Source of the DNA: Devosia sp. RR2S18 | GTDB lineage: Bacteria > Pseudomonadota > Alphaproteobacteria > Rhizobiales > Devosiaceae | Length of the DNA: 64,000 nucleotides | Direction of reading: 5' to 3' | NCBI RefSeq assembly: GCF_030177755.1 | Contig: NZ_CP126539.1 | Span: 1,264,001-1,328,000, forward strand | Part shown: in pieces, positions 44,028 through 54,024 of the stretch | Position numbering within the stretch: position 1 is the first letter of the stretch | Layout of the letters: every line of letters starts with the position of its first letter | Notes under the pieces: model-generated | The model's database searches: none | The model's input: only the letters and a program-made list of their open reading frames with translations | What the model was told of the DNA's origin: nothing | Position numbers and translations under genes: made by a program

Positions 44028-44657
44028 ATGGCCAAGCGGCGCCTGAGGTGGACCGTGATCCTTTTCGCTGCTGCATTTTCCCTGTCAGGCTGCAAAGTTG
44101 TGCAGATTGCCGAGCAACAAGCTGCTGCGCCTGCCGGATTCAATGGAGAGACTTTCGCGCAGGAGCTCTGGGATCCCCGGGCTTTGCCTTACTTCGGGGA
44201 GACGGCAAAGCCCGTCGGCGAAGTTGTTCCAGTCATCACTGCTGATCTCGAGGTCGCGGGAACCAGATTTGGGTACCGGGCAGGCGAAGGTTCTCCGTGG
44301 AGCTTCGTGGTTTCGGGCAGCGGAAAGGTCGTAGCCAAGAACACCGAGTCACGGGCGGGCATACTCGAGGTGGCGGTCGAAGGAATGGCGGAGCCGGTTA
44401 CAATCCAGATTGGTCCAGTTATCCGCGGCAATGCCATTCGAGACGCGTTGCCGTTTGTGTCCTTCAAAGACTTCACCAATCAGCTCGAATACGCCAATGC
44501 CGGCAAAGCACTCACTGCATTGGCTTTCGAAGGTATTGCCGAAGTCGCGAGCGCGATCTCTGTGGGAGAGATGGTCACATTCACAGGGGCGATCAGTGTG
44601 AGCCGCGCAGGCGATGATGTGCTGATAACACCGGTATCTCTGGAGGTCGCACCATGA
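44028..44657 (+). CDS. DUF2291-family lipoprotein of a sugar ABC operon
   Basis: About 209 residues with a lipoprotein signal (AAFSLSGC, lipidated Cys22). A beta-rich domain follows: WDPRALPYFGETAKPVGEVV, GPVIRGNAIRDALPFVSFKDFTNQ with the family's R-G-T/N-A-I-R-D pattern, and NQLEYANAGKALTALA. DUF2291 proteins sit next to ribose-type transporters and are of unknown function. GAGGAG precedes the ATG at 44028, so the upstream ATG at 43998 is rejected. Its stop overlaps the ATPase start as ATGA. Confidence 0.88.
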   Translation: MAKRRLRWTVILFAAAFSLSGCKVVQIAEQQAAAPAGFNGETFAQELWDPRALPYFGETAKPVGEVVPVITADLEVAGTRFGYRAGEGSPWSFVVSGSGKVVAKNTESRAGILEVAVEGMAEPVTIQIGPVIRGNAIRDALPFVSFKDFTNQLEYANAGKALTALAFEGIAEVASAISVGEMVTFTGAISVSRAGDDVLITPVSLEVAP

Positions 44658-46186
44658 CCGGGGACGCTGGTGTAGTTCTGAGCGCCCGCGCGATCACCAA
44701 AGCGTTCCCGGGTACGGTGGCGCTGCAGGACGTCGATTTCGATGTGTACGCCGGGTCGGTCAACGTGCTGATAGGCGAGAACGGCGCCGGCAAGTCGACG
44801 CTGATGAAGATTTTAGCTGGCGTCGAGCGCCCGACGCTCGGCAAAATTTCTATGCAGGGGAAGCTGGTGAGTTTCTCCTCGATCCGCGACGCTGCGGAGC
44901 AGGGCATCGGCATCGTCTTTCAGGAACTAAACCTGTGCCCCAACTTGAGTGTCACCGAGAACGTTTTTCTGGGCCGCGACATCACTAAGGTTGGTTTCCA
45001 CATCGATCGAGCGGAGCAAAGACGGCGCACAGCCGAGCTCATGAAGCTACTCGAGCATGACATCGACCCGGATGCTGAGGTCGCCGACTTGATGATCGGT
45101 GAGCAGCAGATTGTCGAAATCGCCAAGGCACTGGCCGAAGACGCCCAGATACTCATCATGGACGAGCCGACCTCTGCGCTCTCCGCATCCGAGGTGGAGG
45201 TGCTGTTTCGTGTCATCGGTGAGCTCAAACGCGCTGGCGTGGCGATCATCTACATCTCGCACCGACTGGAGGAGCTCACTCGCATCGGCGATTACTTCAC
45301 CGTTCTGCGGGACGGCCGGCTGGCCGCTACGGCGCCACGGGCTGATGTCACCATTCCGTGGATCATCTCGAAGATGCTGGGGTCCGAGGAGGTTGCCGCC
45401 AAGAGGCCGCCTGCCGGACCTCCAGGCCCCGCTGTGCTGGAAGTGGACGCTCTGAGCTTGTCGCGCCGTGGTCATGGCATGGCCGTGGACAACGTCTCGG
45501 TCTCATTTCATAGCGGCGAGATCACTGCGATCTATGGTTTGCTGGGGGCAGGCCGGACCGAACTTTTCGAAAGCCTATACGGCCTCCGTTCGGAGGTGAC
45601 TGGATCGGTGCGGCTCGAAGCTCGGGAACTCAGTGGACATTCGGTTGCGAAGAGGATGGCTGCAGGGCTCTTGCTCGTGCCCGAAGACCGGCAACGTGAC
45701 GGCCTGGTGCAGAACCTCTCGGTCGGCGGTAATCTGGGGCTGGCCAGCCTGCGCCGATTCACGCGGTTCTTTTCCATTTCAAAGCAGGCCGAGGCGCCGC
45801 TCCTTCAAGACATCATGAAGCGGCTTCATATCAAGGCGGCGGGTCCTGACGCTCCCATCACGTCTCTTTCGGGAGGCAACCAGCAGAAGGTGGTGATAGG
45901 AAAATCTCTCTTGACCCAACCGCGCGTGCTGCTGCTGGACGAGCCTAGCCGTGGCATCGACATCGGCGCCAAGGCAGAAGTCTTCTCGACTATGCGCGAA
46001 CTGGCAGACGGCGGCCTCGCCGTGGTCTACACCACTTCGGACCTCAAAGAGACTCACGCAGTAGCCGACCGTATTTTGGTCATGGCTTCCGGCCGCATCA
46101 CTGCAGACCTCAGGGCTGAAGATGCCACCGACGAGGCTCTGGTCCGTGCCTCCACCCCCAAGTTTGAAGAGCCGGCTGTCGCCTAA
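44654..46186 (+). CDS. ribose-type (CUT2) sugar ABC ATP-binding protein
   Basis: 510 residues with two ATPase halves. The first has Walker A GENGAGKST (41-49), QELNLCPNLSV, and LMDEPTSALSASEVE. The second has the usual degenerate loop GLLGAGRTEL, LVPEDRQRDGLV, signature LSGGNQQKVVIGKSL and LLLDEPSRGIDIGAK. It drives the CUT2 importer made with the following permease and the binding protein at 48426. The likely ligand is a pentose or related monosaccharide; D-apiose is the candidate. Confidence 0.93.
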   Translation: MTGDAGVVLSARAITKAFPGTVALQDVDFDVYAGSVNVLIGENGAGKSTLMKILAGVERPTLGKISMQGKLVSFSSIRDAAEQGIGIVFQELNLCPNLSVTENVFLGRDITKVGFHIDRAEQRRRTAELMKLLEHDIDPDAEVADLMIGEQQIVEIAKALAEDAQILIMDEPTSALSASEVEVLFRVIGELKRAGVAIIYISHRLEELTRIGDYFTVLRDGRLAATAPRADVTIPWIISKMLGSEEVAAKRPPAGPPGPAVLEVDALSLSRRGHGMAVDNVSVSFHSGEITAIYGLLGAGRTELFESLYGLRSEVTGSVRLEARELSGHSVAKRMAAGLLLVPEDRQRDGLVQNLSVGGNLGLASLRRFTRFFSISKQAEAPLLQDIMKRLHIKAAGPDAPITSLSGGNQQKVVIGKSLLTQPRVLLLDEPSRGIDIGAKAEVFSTMRELADGGLAVVYTTSDLKETHAVADRILVMASGRITADLRAEDATDEALVRASTPKFEEPAVA

Positions 46187-46197
46187 GGAGTAGCCCC

Positions 46198-47250
46198 ATG
46201 TCCTCCACTGTTTCTGCCACCGGGAATTCGCCACAGACTGGCAACGCGTCGGCGCTGCTCCTGCTTCTCAAGCTTCGGACTTTCATTGCGCTAATCGCTG
46301 TAACACTGTTCTTCGCCTTTATGGCCCCGAACTTTGTGTCGGTCGCCAACGCGGTAATCATCTCGAAGCACGTCGCCATTAATGCGATCCTCGCTATCGG
46401 GATGACCTATGTGATCCTCACCGGGGGCATCGATCTATCGGTGGGCTCGATAGTTGGCTTGACGGGGATGGTCGCTGGTGGCCTGCTCGTTCACGGTTTG
46501 CAGTTGCCGATGCTCGGCATAGTGATTTACCCCAATGTGATCGAAGTCGTGCTGATAGCACTTGTCGTGGGAACTGCCATCGGGGCGATAAACGGCTTAT
46601 TGGTGACAAAGCTTGGGGTGGCGCCCTTTATCGCGACGCTAGGCACGCTCTATGTGGCTCGCGGTGCGGCGCTGCTGCTCTCGAACGGTGCCACCTTCTC
46701 CAACCTGGTGGGGCAGCCGGAACTGGACAATCAAGGCTATCCCATCATTGGATCAGGCCAGATCTTGGGCGTACCGGTTCCGATTATCATCCTGATCGTT
46801 CTTGCGCTGGTAGCCGCTTACGTCGCGCAGCGAACTCCATTTGGCAGGAAGGTCTACGCGGTGGGAGGCAACGAGAGAGCTGCGGCGCTCTCCGGTGTTC
46901 GGGTCGATCGGATCAAGATCGCTGTCTATATGATCTCTGGTTTTTGTGCTGCCGTGGTGGGACTGATCGTCTCGTCCCAATTGGTGGCAGCCCATCCAGC
47001 GAGCGGGGAAACCTTCGAACTCAATGCGATTGCCGCGGCTGTTCTAGGCGGCACTTCTTTATCGGGCGGGAGGGGGCTTATTGGCGGTACAATCATCGGC
47101 GCCTTCGTCATTGGTGTCTTGAGTGACGGGCTGGTGATGATGGGCGTTTCCGAATTTTGGCAGATGGTGATCAAAGGCTTGGTGATTATTGCGGCTGTTG
47201 TGCTCGATCAGCTGCAACGCAGACTTGCCGCCAACACGCGCCAAGGTTAG
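46198..47250 (+). CDS. ribose-type (CUT2) sugar ABC permease
   Basis: A 350-residue membrane protein of the RbsC family, with about ten helices and the typical segments TGGIDLSVGSIVGL, PFIATLGTLYVARGAALLL, GGNERAAALSGV and AAVLGGTSLSGGRG. A ribosome site (aaggag) lies seven bases upstream. It starts 11 bases after the ATPase gene in the same operon. Confidence 0.93.
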   Translation: MSSTVSATGNSPQTGNASALLLLLKLRTFIALIAVTLFFAFMAPNFVSVANAVIISKHVAINAILAIGMTYVILTGGIDLSVGSIVGLTGMVAGGLLVHGLQLPMLGIVIYPNVIEVVLIALVVGTAIGAINGLLVTKLGVAPFIATLGTLYVARGAALLLSNGATFSNLVGQPELDNQGYPIIGSGQILGVPVPIIILIVLALVAAYVAQRTPFGRKVYAVGGNERAAALSGVRVDRIKIAVYMISGFCAAVVGLIVSSQLVAAHPASGETFELNAIAAAVLGGTSLSGGRGLIGGTIIGAFVIGVLSDGLVMMGVSEFWQMVIKGLVIIAAVVLDQLQRRLAANTRQG

Positions 47251-47280
47251 AGCCTAGGAAAACATCCGGAGAGCGACCCA

Positions 47281-48120
47281 GTGGCCGAAGTCAAGGCAAT
47301 CAGCGATACGCCGGTACGCAGAAGGCGGAAGCCTACAAGCGACGCGTCGCGGCAGAACCTGCTCGCCGAGCCGCGCCGGATGAAGATTCTTGAGTGGCTG
47401 CAAGAAGAGGGAAGTGCCCGGGTCCGCGAACTCTCGCAGGCTTTTTCCGTTTCCGAAGCGACTATCCGTCAGGACCTGGAGAGGCTGGATGCTGACGGCT
47501 ATGTGGTGCGTGAGCATGGTGGTGCCTACCTGAAGTCCGTACCACAACAGGTGCAGTCAATGTCGCTGCAGCACCTGGAGAACATGGACCGGAAAAAACG
47601 GATCGGTCGAGTGGCGGCATCACTTGTGGGCAATGGTGAGACCATCATCCTCGATGCTGGCTCCACGACGACTGAGATCGCCAACAATCTCACCGGGCAC
47701 CAAAATCTGAACGTGATCACGAATGCGATCAATATCGCCCTGCTGCTGGGAGGGTTGCCGACCATGGCCGTCCACCTGTCGGGTGGGCAGTTCAAGGCGC
47801 CGACCCTTTCGGTTACCGGCGAAAAGTCGGGAGATTTTTTCAACGGGGTATTCGCCGAGAAGCTCTTTCTGGCGACTGCGGCCGTGTCTTTCGAAGCTGG
47901 CCTCACCTTCCCGGCAATGGCCGACCTGTACGTGAAGCGAGCTATGATCAAGGCTGCGTCGAAAGTATATCTAGTTGCTGACAGCACTAAAATCGGCCGA
48001 ACTTCGTTTTCGTCCCTCGGCCCGCTTGATCTGATAGGCGGCTTTATCACGGACGACGGAATAGCTGACCGAGAGCGAGCCGAATTTGAGCGGCGCGGAA
48101 TCGAAGTCATTATCGCCTGA
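47281..48120 (+). CDS. DeoR-family transcriptional regulator
   Basis: 279 residues: a basic N-terminus, HTH ARVRELSQAFSVSEATIRQDLERL near residues 45-68, and a C-terminal sugar-phosphate sensor domain (ILDAGSTTTEIANNL, NAINIALLLGG, and KLFLATAAVSFEAGL). Most DeoR proteins answer to phosphorylated sugars, so the kinase product of the divergent operon is a likely ligand. GTG start with ggagag upstream. It sits between the permease and the binding-protein gene and probably controls both divergent operons. Confidence 0.9.
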   Translation: MAEVKAISDTPVRRRRKPTSDASRQNLLAEPRRMKILEWLQEEGSARVRELSQAFSVSEATIRQDLERLDADGYVVREHGGAYLKSVPQQVQSMSLQHLENMDRKKRIGRVAASLVGNGETIILDAGSTTTEIANNLTGHQNLNVITNAINIALLLGGLPTMAVHLSGGQFKAPTLSVTGEKSGDFFNGVFAEKLFLATAAVSFEAGLTFPAMADLYVKRAMIKAASKVYLVADSTKIGRTSFSSLGPLDLIGGFITDDGIADRERAEFERRGIEVIIA

Positions 48121-49376
<1,256 letters not shown>

Positions 49377-49400
49377 GATTTGACCTCCCTAGAGCACTGT

Positions 49401-49430
49401 ATCCCGGGCCTGCCGCCCGGGATTTTTTGT
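49401..49430 (+). terminator. Rho-independent terminator of the CUT2 operon
   Basis: A perfect 9-bp stem (atcccgggc / gcccgggat) with a 5-base loop is followed directly by tttttgt. Confidence 0.95.
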
Positions 49431-49493
49431 GCCCAGTCCACGAGAGGGGCTCGTGCACCCCGCACTTGCCAGCGACAAGACAGAAGGGGATCG

Positions 49494-50699
49494 CTATGCG
49501 ATTCGGCCACTATGCCGTAGAACCAGGCCGACTGCGCCCATGCAGTTGTCGTTGGTTAGGAAGCGGCCCCGCAAGAAGTTCGGATATTTCCCTTGGCCCA
49601 CATCACTCATTTTGATGAGTGCGTGTTTCTCGTAAGCAGCGCGCAAAGGCGCCACAACGAGGTCGCCCGCAGTCGCTAGAACACCTCCGATTACAAACAG
49701 CGGCGGATTGAGGATGCTGCCCACGGCAGCGAGGCTGCGACCGGCGGCTTCCCCTGCGTCGCTGAGCAACCGCTGGAGCCCCACGTCTCCCGCTGCAGCG
49801 AGGCTGATGACTTCCTCGATCTTGGTCGTCCGGCCCATCCTCACCTGTGCTTCTCGTACAAGACTCAGGGTGCTCACGTACATTTCCAGGCACCCCCGAT
49901 TGCCGCAGCGGCAGAGGGGGCCATGAGGGTCTAGCACCACGTGTCCAAACTCGCCGGCAGCTCCGGACGTGCCGCTAAGAACCCTTCCGTTGACGATCAC
50001 TGCGCCGCCCACTCCAGCGTCTAGTTTAAAGAAAACGAAGTCCTCAGCGCCAGCGGCTGCTCCCCACATCATCTCAGCCAAAGCTGCGCAGTTGCTTTCA
50101 TTGTCAGCAAAAATGGGTTTTTCGAGCACATGTGCAAAAACCGCACGGAGGTCGACGCCGGCCCAGGTCGGCAACATGGAAGCTCGCATTATCAAACCGT
50201 CTGGAGCAAGTGGGCCCGCTACTGCGAAACCCGCTCCGAGCAACCCTGCATAAGACAGGCCGTGCTCTTTGTAGAGAGTGTCGATAGCGTGACGGACGGC
50301 GCGGGCCGCGCGTTCGGGTCCATAGTCACTCTCCAGCGGAAGCAAACTCTCTGCCAGAACTGTGTGAGCTACGTCCGCCAGGATGATCCTGATCTCATTG
50401 AGGCCCAGCAAGATGCCCACGCAGGTTCCCGCCCCAGGGTTAAGCGAATGGGCTAGGGCGGGACGGCCAGCGGACGCGGCTTGTCGAGTGGTGGTCTCAA
50501 CTTCCACCACGAGGCTTGAGCGCTTCAATTCGCCAAGAGTGGTGGAAACTGTGGAGCGGGCGAGTCCGGTTGTACGCGCGAGTTGGGAAGCGCTGACGGC
50601 TCCGTGTCCACTAAGTGCACGGACCACTTTGGCAGCCGGAGAATCTGCCCGACGGTCGTAGAAGAGGCCGTGAAGGTCTCCAGTGTTCATATTGGCCAA
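49494..50699 (-). CDS. ROK-family transcriptional repressor
   Basis: 401 residues: an N-terminal winged helix (ASQLARTTGLARSTVSTTLGEL, about 36-58), then a ROK sugar-kinase fold with GFAVAGPLAPDG, GVGGAVIVNG, and the zinc motif CRCGNRGCLE. The catalytic position has DNESN instead of the kinase NDAN, so Glu replaces the usual Asp; it is probably a sensor only. The TTG start at 50699 has agaggag eight bases upstream, while the ATG at 50690 is too far. Divergent from the next ABC operon, which it probably controls. Confidence 0.9.
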   Translation of the reverse strand: MANMNTGDLHGLFYDRRADSPAAKVVRALSGHGAVSASQLARTTGLARSTVSTTLGELKRSSLVVEVETTTRQAASAGRPALAHSLNPGAGTCVGILLGLNEIRIILADVAHTVLAESLLPLESDYGPERAARAVRHAIDTLYKEHGLSYAGLLGAGFAVAGPLAPDGLIMRASMLPTWAGVDLRAVFAHVLEKPIFADNESNCAALAEMMWGAAAGAEDFVFFKLDAGVGGAVIVNGRVLSGTSGAAGEFGHVVLDPHGPLCRCGNRGCLEMYVSTLSLVREAQVRMGRTTKIEEVISLAAAGDVGLQRLLSDAGEAAGRSLAAVGSILNPPLFVIGGVLATAGDLVVAPLRAAYEKHALIKMSDVGQGKYPNFLRGRFLTNDNCMGAVGLVLRHSGRIA

Positions 50700-50757
50700 G
50701 GCCGTCTCCTCTTATTTGGCCCTGTATTGGAGTGCCGGCGCGGCTACTCAAGCTACA

Positions 50758-50774
50758 CGACGTGAATTACGTCG
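50758..50774. promoter_or_regulatory. candidate operator palindrome
   Basis: CGACGT-gaatt-ACGTCG is a perfect 6-bp inverted repeat with a 5-base spacer in the gap between the ROK gene and the ABC operon. A second one, TTCGC-aaaaaa-GCGAA (50833-50848), lies in the leader of the binding-protein gene. Either suits binding of a dimeric repressor. Confidence 0.45.
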
Positions 50775-50793
50775 CTCATGACATAATTGCGCC

Positions 50794-50824
50794 TTGACAC
50801 ACCATAGAGGGAAGGCTCTATAAA
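50794..50824 (+). promoter_or_regulatory. candidate sigma-70 promoter for the second CUT1 operon
   Basis: TTGACA (50794-50799) and TATAAA (50819-50824), spacer 19 bases, about 40 bases before the start of the binding-protein gene. The spacer is longer than ideal; an overlapping TCTATA would give 17. Confidence 0.55.
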
Positions 50825-50865
50825 TGTAAATATTCGCAAAAAAGCGAAACCCTCGGGAGGAAGAT

Positions 50866-52119
50866 ATGGAATCCAGAAGCACGAAATCCCTTTTGACACT
50901 CGGCGTCGCTGTGGCGACGCTCGGGCTTGCTATGAGCCCGAGTGCCTATGCTCAAACCATTGATGTTTGGACGATCAGTTATTCGTCTGATGCCCAGATC
51001 AACGCGCTCGAGGGCGCTGCTGAGCAGTTCGAGGAGACGCACCCGGGCGTTGAGGTAAACATCACCATGCGCGGGGTGGATGAGCATAAGACCGCTTTGC
51101 GCGTCGCCGCAGGCTCTGATAGCGGCCCGGACATCTTTATGAGTTGGGCTGGGCTTGGCCTAGGCGGCGAATATGTTAACGCCGGTCTTAGTCAGGATAT
51201 CAGCGACTATTACGAGGAGTACGGGTGGGAAGACAACCTATCCTCTGCTTCAATGGGCTTTGCCGGTCAGTATGGTGGAATGCACGGCATTCCGTTCCGT
51301 TTCTCAGGCGAGGCAGTCTACTACAACAAAGAGCAGTTTGAGAGGGCGGGGATCACGGAAGAGCCGTCGACCTATGATGAGCTGGTCGCGGCGGCCGAAG
51401 CGCTCAAGTCTGAAGGTATTCCGGCATTCACGTTTGGCGGTTCGGTGAACTGGCACGTGATGCGCCTCATGGATGTTCTGCTAGAAACCACCTGCGGAGC
51501 TGAAACCCACGACCAGCTCATTGGAATGGAACTGAGTTGGGCTGATGAGCCCTGCGCGGCCGAAGCGTTTTCTGAGCTGCAGATGTGGACACAGAATTAT
51601 GTTCTCTCGCCGTTCATGGGCATCGATCAGGCGCAATCCTTCAACCTGTTCGTGGGAGAGCGTGCTGCAATGATGTTGGAGGGTGATTGGCTGGTGCAGC
51701 AACTGGCTGAGAACACCGATGTGTCGCACTTCGGGGTCTTCCCGTTCCCCACCGGCACTGGTCGCCTCTATGGCTTCGCTGAGTACTTTTATATGTCTTC
51801 GAATACGGAGCATCCGGAACTCGTTGCAGAGTTCTTTGATCTCTTCGTGTCGGATGAATACCAGGACCAGATCAAAGGTGCCTTCGGCGCAATCTCCGTC
51901 AATACGAACGTGTCGCTCGGCGATGATGCCACTCCCTTGCAGGAAGAATGGCTGACGATCTTCGATGAGGCGACCGGTACCTTCGTTAATGGCGACCAGG
52001 GGTTCCCTCTCGCCGTCACGACTGAGTACTTCCGCGTCATCAATGAAGTGGCCTCGGGCAACATGGAGCCATTAACGGCCGCCCAGGAGATGCAGACGTT
52101 TATCGACAACCAGTCGTAA
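50866..52119 (+). CDS. CUT1 sugar ABC transporter substrate-binding protein
   Basis: 417 residues: a signal peptide (ending SPSAYA) and a family-1 solute-binding fold (DVWTISYSSDAQINALEG, AGSDSGPDIFMSWAG, AVYYNKEQFERAGITEEP, MMLEGDWLVQQLAE). gggaggaa precedes the ATG. Its operon carries two permeases, a glycosidase and an ATPase, so it probably binds the oligosaccharide which that glycosidase cuts after import. Confidence 0.92.
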   Translation: MESRSTKSLLTLGVAVATLGLAMSPSAYAQTIDVWTISYSSDAQINALEGAAEQFEETHPGVEVNITMRGVDEHKTALRVAAGSDSGPDIFMSWAGLGLGGEYVNAGLSQDISDYYEEYGWEDNLSSASMGFAGQYGGMHGIPFRFSGEAVYYNKEQFERAGITEEPSTYDELVAAAEALKSEGIPAFTFGGSVNWHVMRLMDVLLETTCGAETHDQLIGMELSWADEPCAAEAFSELQMWTQNYVLSPFMGIDQAQSFNLFVGERAAMMLEGDWLVQQLAENTDVSHFGVFPFPTGTGRLYGFAEYFYMSSNTEHPELVAEFFDLFVSDEYQDQIKGAFGAISVNTNVSLGDDATPLQEEWLTIFDEATGTFVNGDQGFPLAVTTEYFRVINEVASGNMEPLTAAQEMQTFIDNQS

Positions 52120-52131
52120 GCACAAAAACAG

Positions 52132-52156
52132 TGGCCATCCCTTCCAGGGATGGCCA
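52132..52156 (+). terminator. intercistronic hairpin after the binding-protein gene
   Basis: A perfect 11-bp stem (tggccatccct / agggatggcca) with a 3-base loop lies 12 bases after the stop. There is no T-tract. Same position and design as the hairpin at 35338-35370. Confidence 0.75.
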
Positions 52157-52221
52157 TTGAAGAAACACGTGAGGCTAGCGCTCTTAACTTACGTGGCGCC
52201 GAAGTCCCAAGGATCCGCTCC

Positions 52222-53118
52222 ATGAACATGAAAAAAAGGCTTCAGGACGCTCGGTTCCAGGCTGTCGTGTTGCTCGGTCCGGCTTTGGGGGTCTATGCAA
52301 TATTCGCCTTGTACCCGATGCTCGACGTGTTTGTGCTATCTTTCCAGCGGTGGAACGGACTTGCGCCAAACAAAGAATGGGTGGGGCTGGAAAACTATCG
52401 ACACATATTCACCAGCGATCCTGTTTTTTGGACGGCATTCAGAAATACGGTCATTTGGACCGTGTTGTCGGTTATATTCCCACCCCTTATCGGTCTCCTC
52501 TTAGCTCTTGGACTTAATCAGCAGCTTTTTGGTCGAGGGGCTCTGCGCGCAGTCTATTACCTGCCAGTGATCATCGCGCCGATTGCGGTCGCCACGATGT
52601 GGCGGTGGATGTATGACCCCTTCTTTGGGCTCTTCAATCAGATTTTGGCGGGGGCGGGTCTGCAGGGTTGGATACAGGATTGGCTCGGCGACCGGAGGAT
52701 TGCACTCTACTCTATGTTTGTTGCTCATCTCTGGCAGTCTGTCGGCTTCTCGATGGTTCTGTTTCTGGCGGGACTTCAAAGCGTAGACAAGTCGCTGGTT
52801 GAGGCTGCTCGCATCGACGGGGCGAAGCGAACGCAAGTGTTCAAACACGTCACGCTGCCTGCACTGCGAACAACCCTGACCATCGTGCTCGTTCTCTCAA
52901 TCATCTCCTCCTTGAAGGCGTTCGATATTGTTTATGGGATGACTGGGGGTGGGCCGGCACAATCGACACAAATGCTCGCCCTTTGGGCCTTCACGCAGGC
53001 CATGCAGATCTTTGACTTCGGACGAGGAGCGGCCATCTCGGTGGTTCTTCTGTTGATCACCGTTGCAATCGTGGTTCCGTACCTTCGCTGGACCGAACGT
53101 GGGAAAGCAGCGTCATGA
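52222..53118 (+). CDS. CUT1 sugar ABC permease (UgpA/MalF type)
   Basis: About 298 residues with six helices and the coupling loop EAARIDGAKRTQVFKHVTLP. I chose ATG 52222 (MNMKKRLQDARFQAVVLLGP), which has aagga upstream and starts at the usual family point. The in-frame ATG at 52150 lies inside the hairpin. Its stop overlaps the next permease start by four bases. Confidence 0.9.
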   Translation: MNMKKRLQDARFQAVVLLGPALGVYAIFALYPMLDVFVLSFQRWNGLAPNKEWVGLENYRHIFTSDPVFWTAFRNTVIWTVLSVIFPPLIGLLLALGLNQQLFGRGALRAVYYLPVIIAPIAVATMWRWMYDPFFGLFNQILAGAGLQGWIQDWLGDRRIALYSMFVAHLWQSVGFSMVLFLAGLQSVDKSLVEAARIDGAKRTQVFKHVTLPALRTTLTIVLVLSIISSLKAFDIVYGMTGGGPAQSTQMLALWAFTQAMQIFDFGRGAAISVVLLLITVAIVVPYLRWTERGKAAS

Positions 53119-53999
53119 GCAGAGCAATGACACATCCTGAAACCCTGTCGGGCACCACCGAGGTGGCGCCGAAGCGATCTGATCCTGTTCTGATTGGCCT
53201 CTGGATCGCTCTGGTGGTCGTAGCTATCCTCTGGATCGCCCCCTTTATTTTCATAGTCTTTACGTCACTCAAGTCTGCGGCGGCAGTGACGAATACCGGT
53301 GCATTCACGCCTCCGACCGATCCGCAGTGGACCAATTATTCCCGCTCCTGGGAGCGTGGGAAGTTTTCGACCACCTTCTTCAATAGTGTCATTATCACCG
53401 TGATAAAGGTGCCGCTTGGGCTCTTAATTTCAGCGATGGCAGCCTACGCGCTCGCCCGCATGAACATTATCTGGCATAAGGCTCTACTGCTCGTGGTGAT
53501 ATTTGGCACCATGATCCCGTTCCAGGTAATGTTGGCGCCACTATTCACGTTGGTGAACTCCTTTGGACTGATCAACACCTATCCGGGAGTAATCCTACCG
53601 TACCTTGCTTTCGGAGTTCCCTATCAGGTCTTCGTATTGCACGGGTTCTTCAGCAATGTGCCGCGGGAACTGAGTGAGGCTGGCCGGATTGATGGCGCCT
53701 CCCACATCACAATATTCCGTCGCATCATTCTGCCGATCTCGGTACCTGTGCTGGCAGCTCTGCTGATCCTCGACTTTGTCAACACGTGGAACGAGTTTGC
53801 TATGGCCTTGGTCCTGCTGCAGGACCCAGACAAGTGGACGCTGCCGCTTGGCCTTATGTCCTTCCAGGGGCAGTTCTCCAGTGACTACGGACAGCTTAAT
53901 GCGGCCATCGTCATGACGGTTCTGCCGGCCACCCTCGTTTATCTCATTTTCCAGCGCTATTTCGTATCGGGGCTGACCTCCGGTGCCGTTAAGGGCTGA
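53115..53999 (+). CDS. CUT1 sugar ABC permease (UgpE/MalG type)
   Basis: 294 residues, six helices (first: VLIGLWIALVVVAILWIAPF), coupling loop EAGRIDGASHITIFRRIILP, and C-terminal GLTSGAVKG. ATGA overlap with the preceding gene fixes the start. It forms the membrane channel with that permease. Confidence 0.92.
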   Translation: MSRAMTHPETLSGTTEVAPKRSDPVLIGLWIALVVVAILWIAPFIFIVFTSLKSAAAVTNTGAFTPPTDPQWTNYSRSWERGKFSTTFFNSVIITVIKVPLGLLISAMAAYALARMNIIWHKALLLVVIFGTMIPFQVMLAPLFTLVNSFGLINTYPGVILPYLAFGVPYQVFVLHGFFSNVPRELSEAGRIDGASHITIFRRIILPISVPVLAALLILDFVNTWNEFAMALVLLQDPDKWTLPLGLMSFQGQFSSDYGQLNAAIVMTVLPATLVYLIFQRYFVSGLTSGAVKG

Positions 54000-54024
54000 G
54001 ATTCTAAACAGAATAGAAAAGAAC

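Noticed and set aside
52150..52221. Upstream ATG for the CUT1 permease
   Set aside because: It lies in the intercistronic hairpin and lacks a ribosome site; the ATG at 52222 fits the family length.
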